Part shown: in pieces, positions 47,727 to 59,108 of the stretch
Layout of the letters: each line of letters starts with the position of its first letter
How positions within the stretch are numbered: position 1 is the stretch's first letter
Origin: Musa acuminata AAA Group
Taxonomy: Eukaryota; Streptophyta; Magnoliopsida; Zingiberales; Musaceae
NCBI RefSeq assembly: GCF_036884655.1
Contig: NC_088345.1
Span: 17,355,001 to 17,419,000, forward strand
Length of the DNA: 64,000 nucleotides
Direction of reading: 5' to 3'
Made by a program: the position numbers and the translations under genes
The notes under the pieces: generated by a model
Told to the model about the DNA's origin: nothing
Database searches by the model: none
The model's input: the letters and a program-made list of their open reading frames with translations, nothing else

Positions 47727-48074
47727 TTGCTCTGATACCAAATGATAAGACCCTAAAGTCTTATCGTAGGCTCTGATACCAAATGATAAGACCAGAAAGG
47801 GAAGAAATGAGGATGATAATGATCGCTTCGAGGGGATCGGCCTCCTAGGGTTTGTCCAAAGACAATAGTATTTTTCATAGATTATTGAAAAGAAGCAGTT
47901 ACATCCCTATTTATATAGTTCCACCCAAAGTCCATCAGGACTTGAACTCTAATAATAAATAAATATTAAATAAACCTCTACTTGACTCTAACTGAACCAA
48001 ACTGACTCAATAAACAACTAGACTAAACAGACTCAATAAACATTATTCAAAAGCTCAGAAAAAGGGTCCTAACA
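47727..48074 (-). repeat. element E primer-binding site and 5' LTR
   Basis: On the minus strand the LTR runs from 48074 to 47743, followed by the PBS tttggtatcagagc (47742-47729). A second gctctgataccaaat (47764-47778) lies inside the LTR, as in the other copy. TATA-like tatataaatag is at about 47918-47908. Confidence 0.85.
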
Positions 48075-48079
48075 GTTAT

Positions 48080-48579
48080 CTTCGGATGGAACTTTTTCCA
48101 CTACTATATCTCCTCGGGTCACGATCTCTCCAATAGGTTGGAGTCTCCTTAGAACACTTCTGACAAGACCTAGATTCCCTCATCTGAGCAATCGCCTTGT
48201 AGTAGTCACAATATAAGGAAATCGGCTCCTTTCTATCCAGCATGACTCATAGATCTGTGATGAACTTCTTTATCCAGACTTCCTCTTTTACTGCCACTAC
48301 TATAGCAATGTACTCCGCTCTATGGTCAAGTTAGCAGTAGTATCTTACTTGGAACTCTTTCAGCACACTACTCCTCCATTCAAGGTGTACACATACCCCA
48401 AATTTGACTTGCTATCATCGACATCGGATTGAAAACTTAAGTCTGTGTAGCTTTCAACCTTAAGGCTACTACTTCCATATACTAGTGAAAGATCCTTAGT
48501 CCTTCTCAAGTACTTAAGAATACACTTTATTGCTTTCTAATACTCCAAGCCTGGATCAGCTTGATACCTGCTCGTGACA
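48080..48579 (-). pseudogene. element G RNase H
   Basis: Minus-strand frame with PISLYCDYYKAIAQ (about 48215-48175), matching the copia RNase H block with YCDN..AI..A, and an N-terminal part with SKLESYTDL-like phrases at 48400-48450. Stops are frequent. It is cut at 48579 by element F and resumes as RT at 53968. Confidence 0.75.
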
Positions 48580-49017
48580 TGTTAGGACTCTAGCTTGGAG
48601 AGTCCTAATTGAGAGGGACATTCATGTAAAAATGTTAGGACTCTAGCTAGGAGAGTCCTAATTGAGAGGGACATTCTGTTAGGACTCTAGCTAGGAGAGT
48701 CCTAATTGTGAGGGGCATTCATGTAGGAGGTTTTTTCTTAGAGAAGAATTAGGAGTTGTAAGGGAATAGGAGTCTTGAGTAGGAGTTCTATTAGGAGTTG
48801 GTTAGAAGTAAGAGTCTTAAGTAGGAGTCCTATTAGGAGTTAGGGTTTAGAAGCCCTATAAATAGCCATGTATTCCTTCTCTTTTCTTAAGCAATAGATG
48901 AATCTTTTCTGCAGCCTTTGAGCAGCAACTTGGAGGGAGGAACCCCTATAGAGTTCCAAGGAGGCCGATCCCCTAAAGAGATCAACCCCAAGTTTAGAAT
49001 ATGCAAGGGTTCTAACA
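48580..49017 (+). repeat. element F 5' LTR
   Basis: Begins tgttaggactctagcttgg and ends agggttctaaca. The first ~140 bases are three near-copies of a unit holding the inverted repeat aggactct...agagtcct. TATA at 48857-48864 (tataaata). Followed by the PBS ctggtatcagagc (49019-49031). Confidence 0.92.
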
Positions 49018-49031
49018 CCTGGTATCAGAGC

Positions 49032-50351
49032 AGCGTTCTTGGCGTCTTGCTGCCCTTCCACATCCATCCATCAACCCTCTACAACCATCCAAAGCAATTC
49101 CCACAATTGCTTAAAAGATCGTCACCGAATTTTGTCATCATCTCCACCACCACGGATCATCATTTGATCTCCCCGTGAATTGCAATAGGTTCTGGTTTTC
49201 TACCTTACTGCTGCTGCAATTTAGTTATCCTTATTCGAAAATCCAAAAAAAAAAAAAAAAATCGTTCCTATATTGCTGCATAAACTTTTCGTCACAAAGT
49301 TTTCATCTCTACGACGAAAGATACATTGCAGAATTCCAGCCGCATAACACCATCTGTTTGATCTTGCTACTGTGCTTTTTCTATCCAAATTTCTATGAAA
49401 TTTTTATGACATCTTTGACACTTCTTAACAGTGGATTTCCCTTTGGTTTCATCAAAAATATCTCAATATAAACTACTAATCTTTTATGTCCAATCTGCTG
49501 CACTTGAATTGCAGAATTCAAGCCGCATAGCACCATCTGTTTGATCTTGCTACTGTGCTTTTTCTATCCAAATTTCTACGAAATTTTCATGACATCTTTG
49601 ACACTTCCTAACAGTAGATTTCTCTTTGGTTTCATCGAAAAATTCTCAATATAAACTACTGATCTTTTTTGTCCAATCTGCTGCACTTGAAAATCTATGC
49701 TGCAGAAAATTTCAGCTGCATATCGTTTCCTTAACCCATCTATTTGCAATATTTTTTGAATGAAATTTCTTATACACTTCATAGATCATCTTGGCTTCCA
49801 TCTTAGATTGATCTATTAAGAAATTCATCTCTAAAAATGATTTTATGTTGCTGCAAATTTTCATCGTAACCCGCTGAAATTTTTCGACGATAATTTTGCA
49901 ATTGCAACTTGCACCAATTTCCTTGCTGTTATACTGCCGAAATTTTCTTGATTAAATTAGATATCCTTGCTGTCATATAAATTGTGATTTTGCTATCAAT
50001 TCCCTCCTCAATTCTCTCAAGTTTTTGGTGGAAATTACGTCGAGAAACCATTGTTTCTTCGACGACAATTCTACTCTTACAAGACAGCACATACTTGCTG
50101 CAACTTCCACAGATTTCTGTCAAACCTTTGCTACCATCTACCACAGATCCAAAACTTTCAACCATAGCCCTAAAACTCTACTAAACCACACCCTCAAACT
50201 GCACCCAAAACTACCACAAAACAAGCCTAAATCGTAGCCTACATCCACCAATCCACCAACCCTTTTGACCATCACTTCTCTCAACCTATACATGCCTTTA
50301 ACCTAACAACAAAAGAGAGATCTTAACATCATAGATTTGGAGGCATATATT
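49032..50351 (+). other. element F leader with 183-bp tandem duplication
   Basis: 1.3 kb of non-coding leader. The stretches 49325-49507 and 49508-49690 are tandem copies, and a weaker third may follow. A homopolymer A run is at 49243-49260. Open frames in it are short and of no known kind. Confidence 0.7.
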
Positions 50352-51190
50352 ATGGCATATAAGGAGGTAATCAAAGCTAAATTCGAAGCCTTGGAGGCGC
50401 GAATGGAGGATAAGATTCGGATGATCTTTACCGAACTCAGATTGGGCCGACCACTAAGCCCGAAGAAATCACATCAAGGAGAGAGCTTTGCCCAATCACA
50501 CCAACCCCAAAGATATGACTTCCAAGAGAGGGGAAGCTCTATGACCAACCCCAACTATCCATGCATGAGAGTGGACTTCCCTAGATGGGAAGAAGGAGAC
50601 CCGATTGGTTGGATCTCGCGCGCGGAGCGATATTTTCGGTACCACAAAACCGCGGATGTATCTATGGTGAAAATTGCAGCTATACATCTTGAAGGGGATG
50701 CTATACAGTGGTTTGACTGGTTTGAACATACTTATGGAGTCCTTTCATGGCGACAATTCAAAGAAGGACTGCTGATTCGCTTCAGACCAACCGATTACGA
50801 GAATATTGACGAACAACTAGCAAAGATCCAACAAACCTCCACCATTCAGGAGTACCAAACCAGGTTTGAAAGGTTATCTAATCAAACTCATGATTGGTCT
50901 CAAAAACAGCTATTGTGGACCTTCATTGAGGGCTTGAAGCCAGAGATCCGAGGAGAAGTTAAAGCGCGACAACCGTATACGCTTATGGCAGCCATCAAGA
51001 GGAGCAATTGAACCATGAAGCTCGGAGGACTAGGGTCTCTCCTCAACCAGTAATATTGAAGCCCTTAGCCCCCCTACTGTCGACCAAGTCCCTACACTAA
51101 AGAGGTTAACAAGAGAAGAGCTTCGGGAGCGATATGCGAAGGGGTTATGTTGGCATTGTGACGAGCCGTGGAGCCGTGAGCATCGCTGTA
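50352..51190 (+). pseudogene. element F gag
   Basis: ATG at 50352 (MAYKEVIKAKFEALEARMED). The charged coiled-coil-like N-terminus is followed by the retrotransposon gag domain: VDFPRWEEGDPIGWISRAER (50571-50630), AAIHLEGDAIQWFDWFE, WRQFKEGLLIRF, EYQTRFERLSNQ and EGLKPEIRGEVKARQP (50928-50975). It stops at 51011 and continues, after two frame changes, to LTREELRERYAKG and the CCHC-type knuckle CWHCDEPWSREHRC (51150-51190). It is broken only near its end. Confidence 0.88.
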
Positions 51191-52700
51191 GTAAAGGGGG
51201 ACTTCTTATGATTGAACCGATAGAAGAAGAGGTCATTGAACATCCAAAAGAGAGCCTTGAACATGAAGAAGAAGATGCAGAAGAAGAGCCACAACCGACC
51301 GAAGTTACGGTACAAACACTAGCTAGCTACTCAAACCCGCAAACGATGAAAATTCGAGGCCTTCTCAAACAACAACCAATCACTGTTCTCATCGACACGG
51401 GCAGTACTACTAACTTCCTAAATAGTAAGCTTATTGTTCGGATATCATTACCTATCGAGAATCGCTGCAGGTTTGATGTTAAGGTCACCGACGGACGGAT
51501 TTTGAATTGTGATCATAGGCGCTTGCAGGAGAAACTATTGCTGCAGGACCAAGAGATAATTGCAGATTTCTTCCTTCTCCCTCTTAACAATCATGAGGCC
51601 ATGCTCATAATTAAATGGTTGACAACATTATGTGATATTTCTTGGAATTTTATGAAACTAATTATGAAATTTTACAGTAAGGAGAAACAGGTGACATTGC
51701 ACGGGAAACATGGGGGCGACATAACAACGATTTGCACACAACAAATGGAGAATGTTTTGCATAAAGCATGCAGTGGCTTTTTGGTACAACTTGAGCAGCA
51801 AACTAAGGGAGAGCCAACAGAATTTGAAGATCCAAATCTACTTCCTTTGCTTACTAAATTTTTAAATATATTTGACGAACTGCGCAACCTACCTCTTACC
51901 TGTCGGCATGATCATTGTATAATGATTTTTCCAGGCAAATCTTCAGCAAATGCTCAGCCATATCAGTATCCACATCCCCAGAAGGATGAAATAGAAAGGA
52001 TTATAAAAGAGATGCTCGAAACAGGAGTTATTCGGCCAAGTTGCAACCTCTACTCTTCGCCGGTGCTACTTGTACGCAAGAAGGACGGAACAAGACGAAT
52101 ATGTGTTGATTACCGAGCTCTCAATGGCATAATCATCAAGGACAAATACTTTATTCCAATAGTAGATGAATTGCTAGATGAAAGGGAGCACAAATCTTTA
52201 CAAAGCTGGACCTTTGATCCGGGTATCATCAAATACGAGCATGCGAAGAAGACATACGGAAAACCACCTTTTGAACACACAACAACCACGAATTTTTGCT
52301 TTCTTCAACAAAAGGTGGAATATCTTGGGCATATCATATCAGAGGAAGGTGTGGCAGTGGACCCCTTCAAAATTGGAGTAATGCAAAACTGGCCGACCTC
52401 GAGAAACATAAAATTGCTACATGGCTTTCTGGGTTTAACAGGATACTACCGTAAGTTCGTGAAAAACTATGGAAAGATCAGTGCACCACTTACTTCCTTA
52501 CTAGAAAAAGATGTCTTCTAATGGTTGGACAAAGCCTCCGCTACCTTCGACAAACTTAAGGCAGCCATGACGACGACGCCGGTGCTAACACTACCAGATT
52601 TCAACCGACCCTTCATTATTGAGGCCGACACATCTGGAGTCAGAATTGGAGCCATTCTCATGCAAGATGGTCGACAACTCGCATAGACTAGCAAGGCATT
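51191..52700 (+). pseudogene. element F protease and reverse transcriptase (RT core deleted)
   Basis: Open from 51208 to 52521 (437 codons). An acidic linker leads to the aspartic protease VLIDTGSTTNFLNS (51385-51425), then RT fingers RPSCNLYSSPVLLVRKKDG and RICVDYRALNGI (52095-52135). After DELLDE the reading shifts by one base for about 100 bases (KLDL.SGYHQIR in the other frame), then jumps to FCFLQQKVEYLGHIISEEGV (52296-52355). The FxDDIL catalytic box and the surrounding palm are absent, so the enzyme cannot work. The RT thumb follows (GLTGYYRKFVKNYGKISAPL). A stop occurs at 52519-52521. Confidence 0.88.
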
Positions 52701-53184
52701 ATCTCCCTCCGATCAAAATATGTCAACATATGATAAGGAGATGCTCGCCATTGTGCGCGCAGCAACGAGGTGGAGATTGTACTTGATCAGGCGATACTTT
52801 CAAATCAAGACCGACCATAAAAGCCTAAAATATCTCTTGGAGCAGAAGATATCTTCCCCCGAGCAGCAAAAATGGGTAACAAAACTTCTTGGATTTGATT
52901 TTGAAATAACTTACAAAAAGGGGAAAGAGAATGTTCTTGCAGATGCGCTTTCGCAGCTACCCGAGCAAGTTGAAGTTTCGACCGTTTCACTTCCGACCAG
53001 CGACTTCCTTGAGGATATTAAGATGGAATGGCAGGAAGATTCAGATACTAGTAAGATTATAAAAATATTGGAGGAAGCACCAAGCCCCATGGCTCATTAC
53101 AATTGGGACTCAAAAGAATTACACTATAAGGGATGCATTGTGCTTGTGACAAATTCTACTTGCATCTTCAATAGCAGATTTTAG
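52530..53184 (+). pseudogene. element F RNase H and start of integrase
   Basis: RPFIIEADTSGVRIGAIL (52608-52660), YDKEMLAIVRA (52729-52760), IKTDHKSLKYLLEQ (52804-52845) and NVLADALSQL (52933-52962) show the four acidic residues of RNase H. A stop lies at 52684-52686. The region after LADALSQL leads into the N-terminal part of integrase, which breaks off at 53184. Confidence 0.85.
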
Positions 53185-53510
53185 ACAAAGTTATTCTATA
53201 TGTAGGGTACTAAATTGAAAAGGAGTACGACATATCACCCACAAACCAACAGCCAATCGGAAGTTTTAAACAGGTGCTTGGAGACAGCCCAAAGCCACCC
53301 ACCAAATATGACTACCCAAAGAGAACTCGAGACCCAGCCAAGTGCCATTATTGATCGACGGATTGTGACTCGACGACGACGACCCAGTAATGAAGTGCTA
53401 ATATAGTGGGCGAACCTACCAAAAGAAGATGCCACTTGGGAGAACTATGACGACTTGAAGATCAAATTCCCAGAATTCATGAATCATCAGCCTCGAGGAC
53501 AAAGCTGATT
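53185..53510 (+). pseudogene. element F integrase remnant and chromodomain-like tail
   Basis: The frame has STTYHPQTNSQSEVLNRCLE (53224-53283), the end of the integrase core after its third acidic residue, then a jump to a Pro/Arg-rich stretch and IIDRRIVTRRRR (53347-53382). It ends with WANLPKEDATWENYDDLKIK (53407-53466). The last is the chromodomain-like signature W..LP.E.ATWE....L of chromoviruses. The HHCC finger and the first two acidic residues are deleted. Confidence 0.75.
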
Positions 53511-53962
53511 TGAAGAGGCGGGTCTGTTAGGACTCTAGCTTGGAGAGTCCTAATTGAGAGGGATATTCATGTAAAAATGTTAGAACTCTAGCTAGGAGAG
53601 TCCTAATTGAGAGGGACATTCTGTTAGGACTCTAGCTAGGAGAGTCCTAATTGTGAGGGGCATTCATGTAGGAGGCTTTTTCTTAGAGAAGAATTAGGAG
53701 TTGTAAGGGAATAGGAGTCTTGAGTAGGAGTTCTATTAGGAGTTGGTTAGAAGTAAGAGTCTTAAGTAGGAGTCCTATTAGGAGTTAGGGTTTAGAAGCC
53801 CTATAAATAGCCATGTATTCCTTCTCTTTTCTTAAGCAATAGATGAATCTTTTCTGCAGCCTTTGAGCAGCAACTTGGAGGGAGGAACCCCTATAGAGTT
53901 CCAAGGAGGCCGATCCCCTAAAGAGATCAACCCCAAGTTTAGAATATGCAAGGGTTCTAACA
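53511..53962 (+). repeat. element F polypurine tract and 3' LTR
   Basis: tgaagaggcgggtc (53511-53524) then the LTR at 53525. Identical to the 5' LTR but for three substitutions near its start: a C to T in ggacatt, a G to A in ttaggac, and a T to C in the run after gtaggagg. TATA at 53802-53809. Confidence 0.92.
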
Positions 53963-53967
53963 TGACA

Positions 53968-55120
53968 CTTAGAGCATGCGCTATATCAAGCCTGGTACAT
54001 AGCATGACATGCATGATAGACCCTATTGCCGATGCATAGGGTATCATATCCATGTTCGCCCTTTCTTCAGGAGTATTTGGGGACATACTCCTAGAAAGCG
54101 ATATCCCATGTCTCATCGGTATGAGACCTCTCTCAGAATTTTTCATGTCAAACCTTTTGACAATGGTGTCTATATACTGGGATGCTTTCCCTTGCATCTT
54201 CTTAGATCTATCTCTATAGATCTGAATCCCTAAGATGTAGGATAGTTCCCCTAAGTCCTTCATAGAGAAGTGTCTAGATAACCAAACCTTTACTATGGAT
54301 AGCATTCCTACATCATTCCCAATGATCAGGATGTCATCCAAATATAACACCAAGAAGGTGATAGCACTCCCACTTACCTTCCTATACACATAAGGCTCAT
54401 CTTCGTTTTTAACTAAGTCATAAGATCTGATTGCCTCATCAAATCTTATGTTCCAACTTCAAGAAGCTTGCTTTAGTCCATAAATGGATCTAAGCAACTT
54501 GTACACCTTATCTGGGTAGTCCTTAGACACAAATATCTTAGGCTATATCATATACACCTCATCCTTGAGGTTGCCATTGAGGAATGTGGTTTTCACATCC
54601 ATCTGCTAGATCTCATAATTATAGTATGCTGCAATAGCCAAAAGAATTCGGATAGATTTTAGCATGGCTACGATTGAGAAGGTTTCACTATAGTCAACAC
54701 ATTACCTTTGATGATACCCCTTTGTCACTAGCTTTGCTTTATAGGTCTCTACATTTTCATCTACTTCAATTTTTTTCTTAAAGATCTACTTGCAATTGAT
54801 GGGTAATTCTTAAAGATCTCTTTGTTAAAGGTCTCTACCTTTCCATAGAGTACATAGAATCCATCTCAAAATTCATGATTTCTTGCCACTTCCGAGAGTC
54901 TATACTCATAATAGCCTTCTCGTAGGTTTGAGGATCAATATTCTCAACATCCTCTCCTCCAATATGTCCCATATATCTCTTAGGAGGATGAGATACTCTG
55001 TCGGACCTATGTAAAGTCAGAACTTATGTGTTAGGTACCTAAATAGTCTAGTGCTGTGGAGTGGTGCTTGAGTTAGGCTCTCCAACCTCACTCAACTCTA
55101 TCATGATCCCACTATCTTCG
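53968..55120 (-). pseudogene. element G reverse transcriptase
   Basis: On the minus strand (after the copied tgaca): from KKIEVDENVE-like sequence near 54780 through the finger region to PYVYRKVSGSAITFLVLYLDDILIIGND (about 54390-54310), with the YLDD catalytic box at 54346-54335. It goes on through DLGELSYILGIQIYRD and PYASAIGSIMHVMLCTRLDIAH. It ends at the F insertion. Several stops lie in the finger region. Angela/Tork type by YLDDIL and IGN. Confidence 0.82.
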
Positions 55121-56200
55121 CTAAGAATGTGTTTCTTCTTAAGGAACGACGCTCTCTTGGCTACAAAGACCTTTTGGTCCTCGAGAGGATAGAAATAATA
55201 CCCATAAGTAACACCGCTCCATCCTTGATTCTAACTTATCGGGGTTATGTCTTTTAAGGTGGGCAGGGCAACCCCAAATCTTAACAACCTTAAGATCTGA
55301 CTTCTTCTCTTTCCATATCTTATATGATGTAGACACTACCGATTTAGTTGGAACTCTATTCATAAGGTAAGCTACAATCTCTATGGCATATCTCTAGAAT
55401 GAGATGTGTAGGTCAGCAAAACTCATCATGGATTGTACCATGTCTAACAGCGTATGATTCCTCCTTTCAAATACACCATTGAACTGAGGTATATAAGGAG
55501 GTATCCATTGGGATACAATCTCATGGTCCTTGAGGAATTGGGTAAACTCTGTACTTAAGTACTCACCTCCTCGATTTGTTTGAAGAGTCTTGATACTCTT
55601 TCTAGTCTGGTTCTCCACTTCATTCTTTTACTCTCTGAATTTTTCAAATGCCTCGGACTTGTACTTCATTAAGTACACATATTCATACCTTGAGAAATCA
55701 TCGGTAAAGGTAATGAAGTAGGAGTAACCACCAATCACATGAGTTAACATGGGTCCACATACATCACTATGTATGAGTTCCAATAGTTCAGTGGCTCTTT
55801 CTCTAGTTCCACTAAATGGAGAGTTAGTTAGTTTTCCATGAAGTTAAGGCTCTTAGGTTGTATATAACTCATAGTCGAATAGATCTAGATATCCATCCTT
55901 TAACAACTTTTGAATCCTTCCCTCAAGGATGTGACTTAGCCTACAATACCACAAGTATGCACTGTTCACCTCATCTCGTTTTCTCTTAGACACGCATATA
56001 TTCACGATATGTGGAGTAGTGTCGAGCATAAAAAAATCATTATGCAATGTTTCTCTCGTGATGATCTTTTCATCTAATAGTATTGAACAATCATTGTTCT
56101 CAAAAACTAATTTATATCCACTAACTGTCAAATATGAAATAGAAATAAAATTTTTGATAATAGAAAGAACAAAGAGCATGGATCCAATGCAATAATAGCT
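55121..56200 (-). pseudogene. element G integrase
   Basis: Pre-integrase VNSAYLWYCRLSH (55970-55930), where LWH.RLGH has His changed to Tyr, then core phrases with RGGEYLSTEFTQFLKDHEI (about 55570-55512). FNGVFERRNHTLLDMVQSM follows, where GV.ERRN is conserved, then the domain MNRVPTKSVVSTSYKIW (55363-55313). It is broken by stops between blocks. The enzyme would join element cDNA to the chromosome. Confidence 0.8.
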
Positions 56201-57220
56201 CCACCAAGCAGATGTAGGGCGACCTCGCCAACAACTACTACAACAACTTTTGCTTCATTGCCAATCTTGAGGTCCTCTCGTCTCTCGCTAGTCTCTTAGG
56301 CCTTGCTAGAACCTACAATGAATTGCAAATATGATAAGCACTATCGGTATCCAATACCTATGTATTATAATAAAAGTCTAAGAAATAGAGACTGATAATG
56401 AATGTACTTAAAGCTTCTCTAAGCTTCTGTTTTGCCCTCTCTGCAAGGTACTCTTTGCATTCCTCTTCCAGTGCCCATCTTTTCCATAGTGGAAGTACTG
56501 GCCTTTGTCCTTTGTCGAGTCTTTCTTAGCAACATTTGCTTTACTTAGTCTACCCTTACCCTTCTTAAGGGACTTTTCTGCTTTTCTTTTCTTTCTGGTA
56601 TCATTAGTGTAGAGAACTAGCTTCTCTTTCTTGATAGTACTCTATGCCTCCCTCAACATATTGAGGAGCTATGGGAGAGTCATCTCAAGCTTGTTCATAT
56701 TAAAATTCATTATGAACTATGAAAAGAAATATGATAAAGACTGAAGCACAGGATCCACACATAGGTTATCCTCTATGACCATTCCTAGACCTGTGAGTTT
56801 CTCTATCCACTCAATCATATTTAGGACATGGTTCTGAACTGGTGTCCCCTCAGTCATCCTAGCGTGGAAGAGGCTCTTGGATATCTCATATCGCTAAGTC
56901 TTTCCCTATTCCTTAAATAGTTTGTAGACATGTAGGAGAATGGATCTGGCATCCATCTTTTCATGTTGTCTCTGTAACTTAGGAGTCATGGAGCCCAATA
57001 TGTAACACTGAGCAAGAGTTGAGTCATCAATGTACTTCACGTAGCGAGCGATCTCATCCTCTCTTGCCCCTTCCTCAAGCGTAAGCATCACTGTATCAAG
57101 GACGTACATGATTTTCTTCGTCATGAGAACAATTCTCAAGTTATGGAGCCAATCCGTATAATTTGGACTAATGAGGTAGTTGACATCAAGTATTCCACGT
57201 AAGGGATTTGAAAGCGACAT
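56201..57220 (-). pseudogene. element G gag and protease
   Basis: ATG at 57220-57218 (MSLSNPLRGILDVNY). Gag to about 56700, with the block LTPDNY-like SPNYTDWLHNLRIVLM and LAQCYILGSM. A zinc-knuckle relic FHYGKDGHWK lies near 56500-56470 (Cys residues partly lost). The protease motif VLDTDSAYHIC is near 56360-56325 (the G of DTG replaced by D). Stops occur in gag after 56906. Confidence 0.8.
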
Positions 57221-59108
57221 TTTCTGAAAATAAAGATGCAGCAAAAATAAATAACATGTAGATTTTATAAAAATAAATAATCAAGATATGAACTTCTATC
57301 TTAATATGCTCCCACTATTTTATTGGCACGTCACACGACACCCTCAGCAAATGAAACGAAAGTCTCTGGCAGACTTCTAGTGGTGATCAACATCCAATCA
57401 GCATCTTAGTGTAATCTCAAGGGACTCGACCAATCATACTAAGCCCAAAAGGTAGGCAAGTCTTGCCGATCACAACTCCTTGTGATTCCCATCCTGTTCA
57501 GCCTCCAAATCACCATGGTTTCGTGAGACTCGATCAACCATGATGTTTGGTTAAGTCAACACCATCGTTACAAGATGAGTTTGATTTGATGATATACCCT
57601 CGAGGGACTCGACCAAGTATATCATTTCCTCAAGTCACCGGTGACATCTCTATGTCATAAGCAAGATAGCGAATCGTGATATAAGTGAGCCTCGAGGGAC
57701 TCGACCAACTCAACCAACACCGAGAATCGATCCCTACCTATAACGATGGAAGGTCACGTGGGTTAATCTAATTATCTTATATTTACCGACTTAATATTAT
57801 CGAGAGAGGGGTTTTTTTGATTTGGTCTCCTAATATGACATGTCATGTATATACATATTTAATATATATCTACATCGCATGTAAATATATATACATATTT
57901 AATAGGTGTATAAACAATCACTCATCACATGAGCAATTACACCAGATGATCATGGACCACAGTCTAATGTGATCAGGCCTGAGCTAGTGGGCCTAATCAC
58001 TCACATCAAGATCTATGTATCCAACGGTGCATCTCCATGCCCTATGACCGCCCATCTCGTCCTCGTCGGTTCCGTTAGCATCTCGACGCATCTCCATGCA
58101 TTGTGATCGTTTGTCTCGTGCGTCTCGCTATCACATCCATGCTCCCCTTGCGCCTCCTCATGTAATTATAACTTAATCATAGGCATGCATGCCCGATAAT
58201 AAATGAGAAAAAGGCTCACAGACCCCAATAATAATAATCACAAGTACACATATCACACGGTCCATGATCATCCTTTCGGATTTTCATACATCACATATAT
58301 AAATCATCATCATGTAGGACTACTAGATAATAATAAAATTAATGATCAATTAAAATATTTAATTAATTAATATTTTTTGAAATCAAGGATATGTAAGAAA
58401 TTTTTTGATTTTGAGGGGTATTTTCATAATTTGGACAAAGGACAGAACTTGGAATTTCTGAAAATTCGAGGGGAAAACTATCTTTTGGCCAAAAACCCTC
58501 CCCTCCCTTCTCCCTACTTGCTGCGGCCGTCACCACCCTATTGACGGTAGCCTGTGCAGTAGACGACATTACCCTTGCGGTCGAGTGCCCCTGCGGGCAC
58601 TACCGCCCTCGTGGGCAATTGTGCTCGCGAGCGCAATGTCCGTAGGTGCCGCTGCCCTACGGTGCTTCAACCCACGGTCGTAGTGTCACACCAGCAGGCC
58701 ATCCCCGCCCATTGGGGCTCACTACCGCCGCTGCTGGCGGCTCATGCGTGGGTCCAACGGCGGTAGGTGCCACCTACGCCAACAAGTCCAACAACTGCAG
58801 GTGTCGCCCTTGAGCGCTAGCGCAATGCCTGTATGCAGGTGGCCACTGTGCCTGTAGCCCTGCTTGCGGGCACCGCTACAAGCAATCATGCCTGCATGCG
58901 TAGTGCCTGCACACAGGTGGCTGCCACTATAGTAGCCCGCCAGTTGTCGCCCGAGAGCCTACATGCAGATGGTAGCACTGCCATCTACGAGGGCAGCAAG
59001 GGCAGCAACAGTTGTTGTCCATTCTCACTTTTGCGTCAACGATTTTGATGTCAAAAGCTTCTCCAACATATAACACACAAAGTTCAAAACCAATTTTCGT
59101 ACAAACAA
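57221..59108 (-). other. element G leader with repeated ctcgacca motif and GC-rich island
   Basis: Non-coding leader of about 1.9 kb. From 57420 to 57720 the phrase gggactcgaccaa (or gagactcgatcaa) occurs four times, at about 57422, 57527, 57604 and 57694. From 58500 to 59030 the sequence turns GC-rich with repeats of gcaggtgg/gcgggcac type. Between them is AT-rich DNA. No protein match is seen. Confidence 0.65.

Larger units (their letters stand above)
44954..48074 (-). mobile_element. gypsy derivative E with gag and protease only
   Basis: 3121 bp, flanked by perfect 5-bp duplications gttat (44949-44953, 48075-48079). LTRs at 44954-45358 and 47743-48074 differ at about 4 of 235 compared bases plus unit-number changes, so the insertion is fairly recent. 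The interior holds only gag and protease on the minus strand and a GC-rich leader. RT and integrase are absent, so movement would depend on other copies. Gag and protease resemble those of element F, so the two are likely the same chromovirus-like family. Confidence 0.85.
48580..53962 (+). mobile_element. recent chromovirus-like gypsy element F, deleted in RT and integrase
   Basis: 5383 bp with equal LTRs of 438 bp (48580-49017, 53525-53962) that differ at 3 positions, and perfect target duplications tgaca (48575-48579, 53963-53967). Order: PBS, long leader, gag, zinc knuckle, protease, RT, RNase H, integrase end, chromodomain-like end, polypurine tract. The centre of RT and most of integrase are missing. 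It is the youngest insertion in the window and must have moved with help from another element. Confidence 0.9.

Noticed and set aside
46453..47741. Long overlapping frames on both strands in the E leader, including 316 and 219 codons
   Set aside because: High GC content lowers stop frequency; low-complexity Ala/Pro/Arg/Ser, no domain, and the 316-codon frame starts within the PBS.
49019..49031. tRNA-like 3' end matches at several places
   Set aside because: These are primer-binding sites complementary to initiator Met tRNA; no cloverleaf is present.
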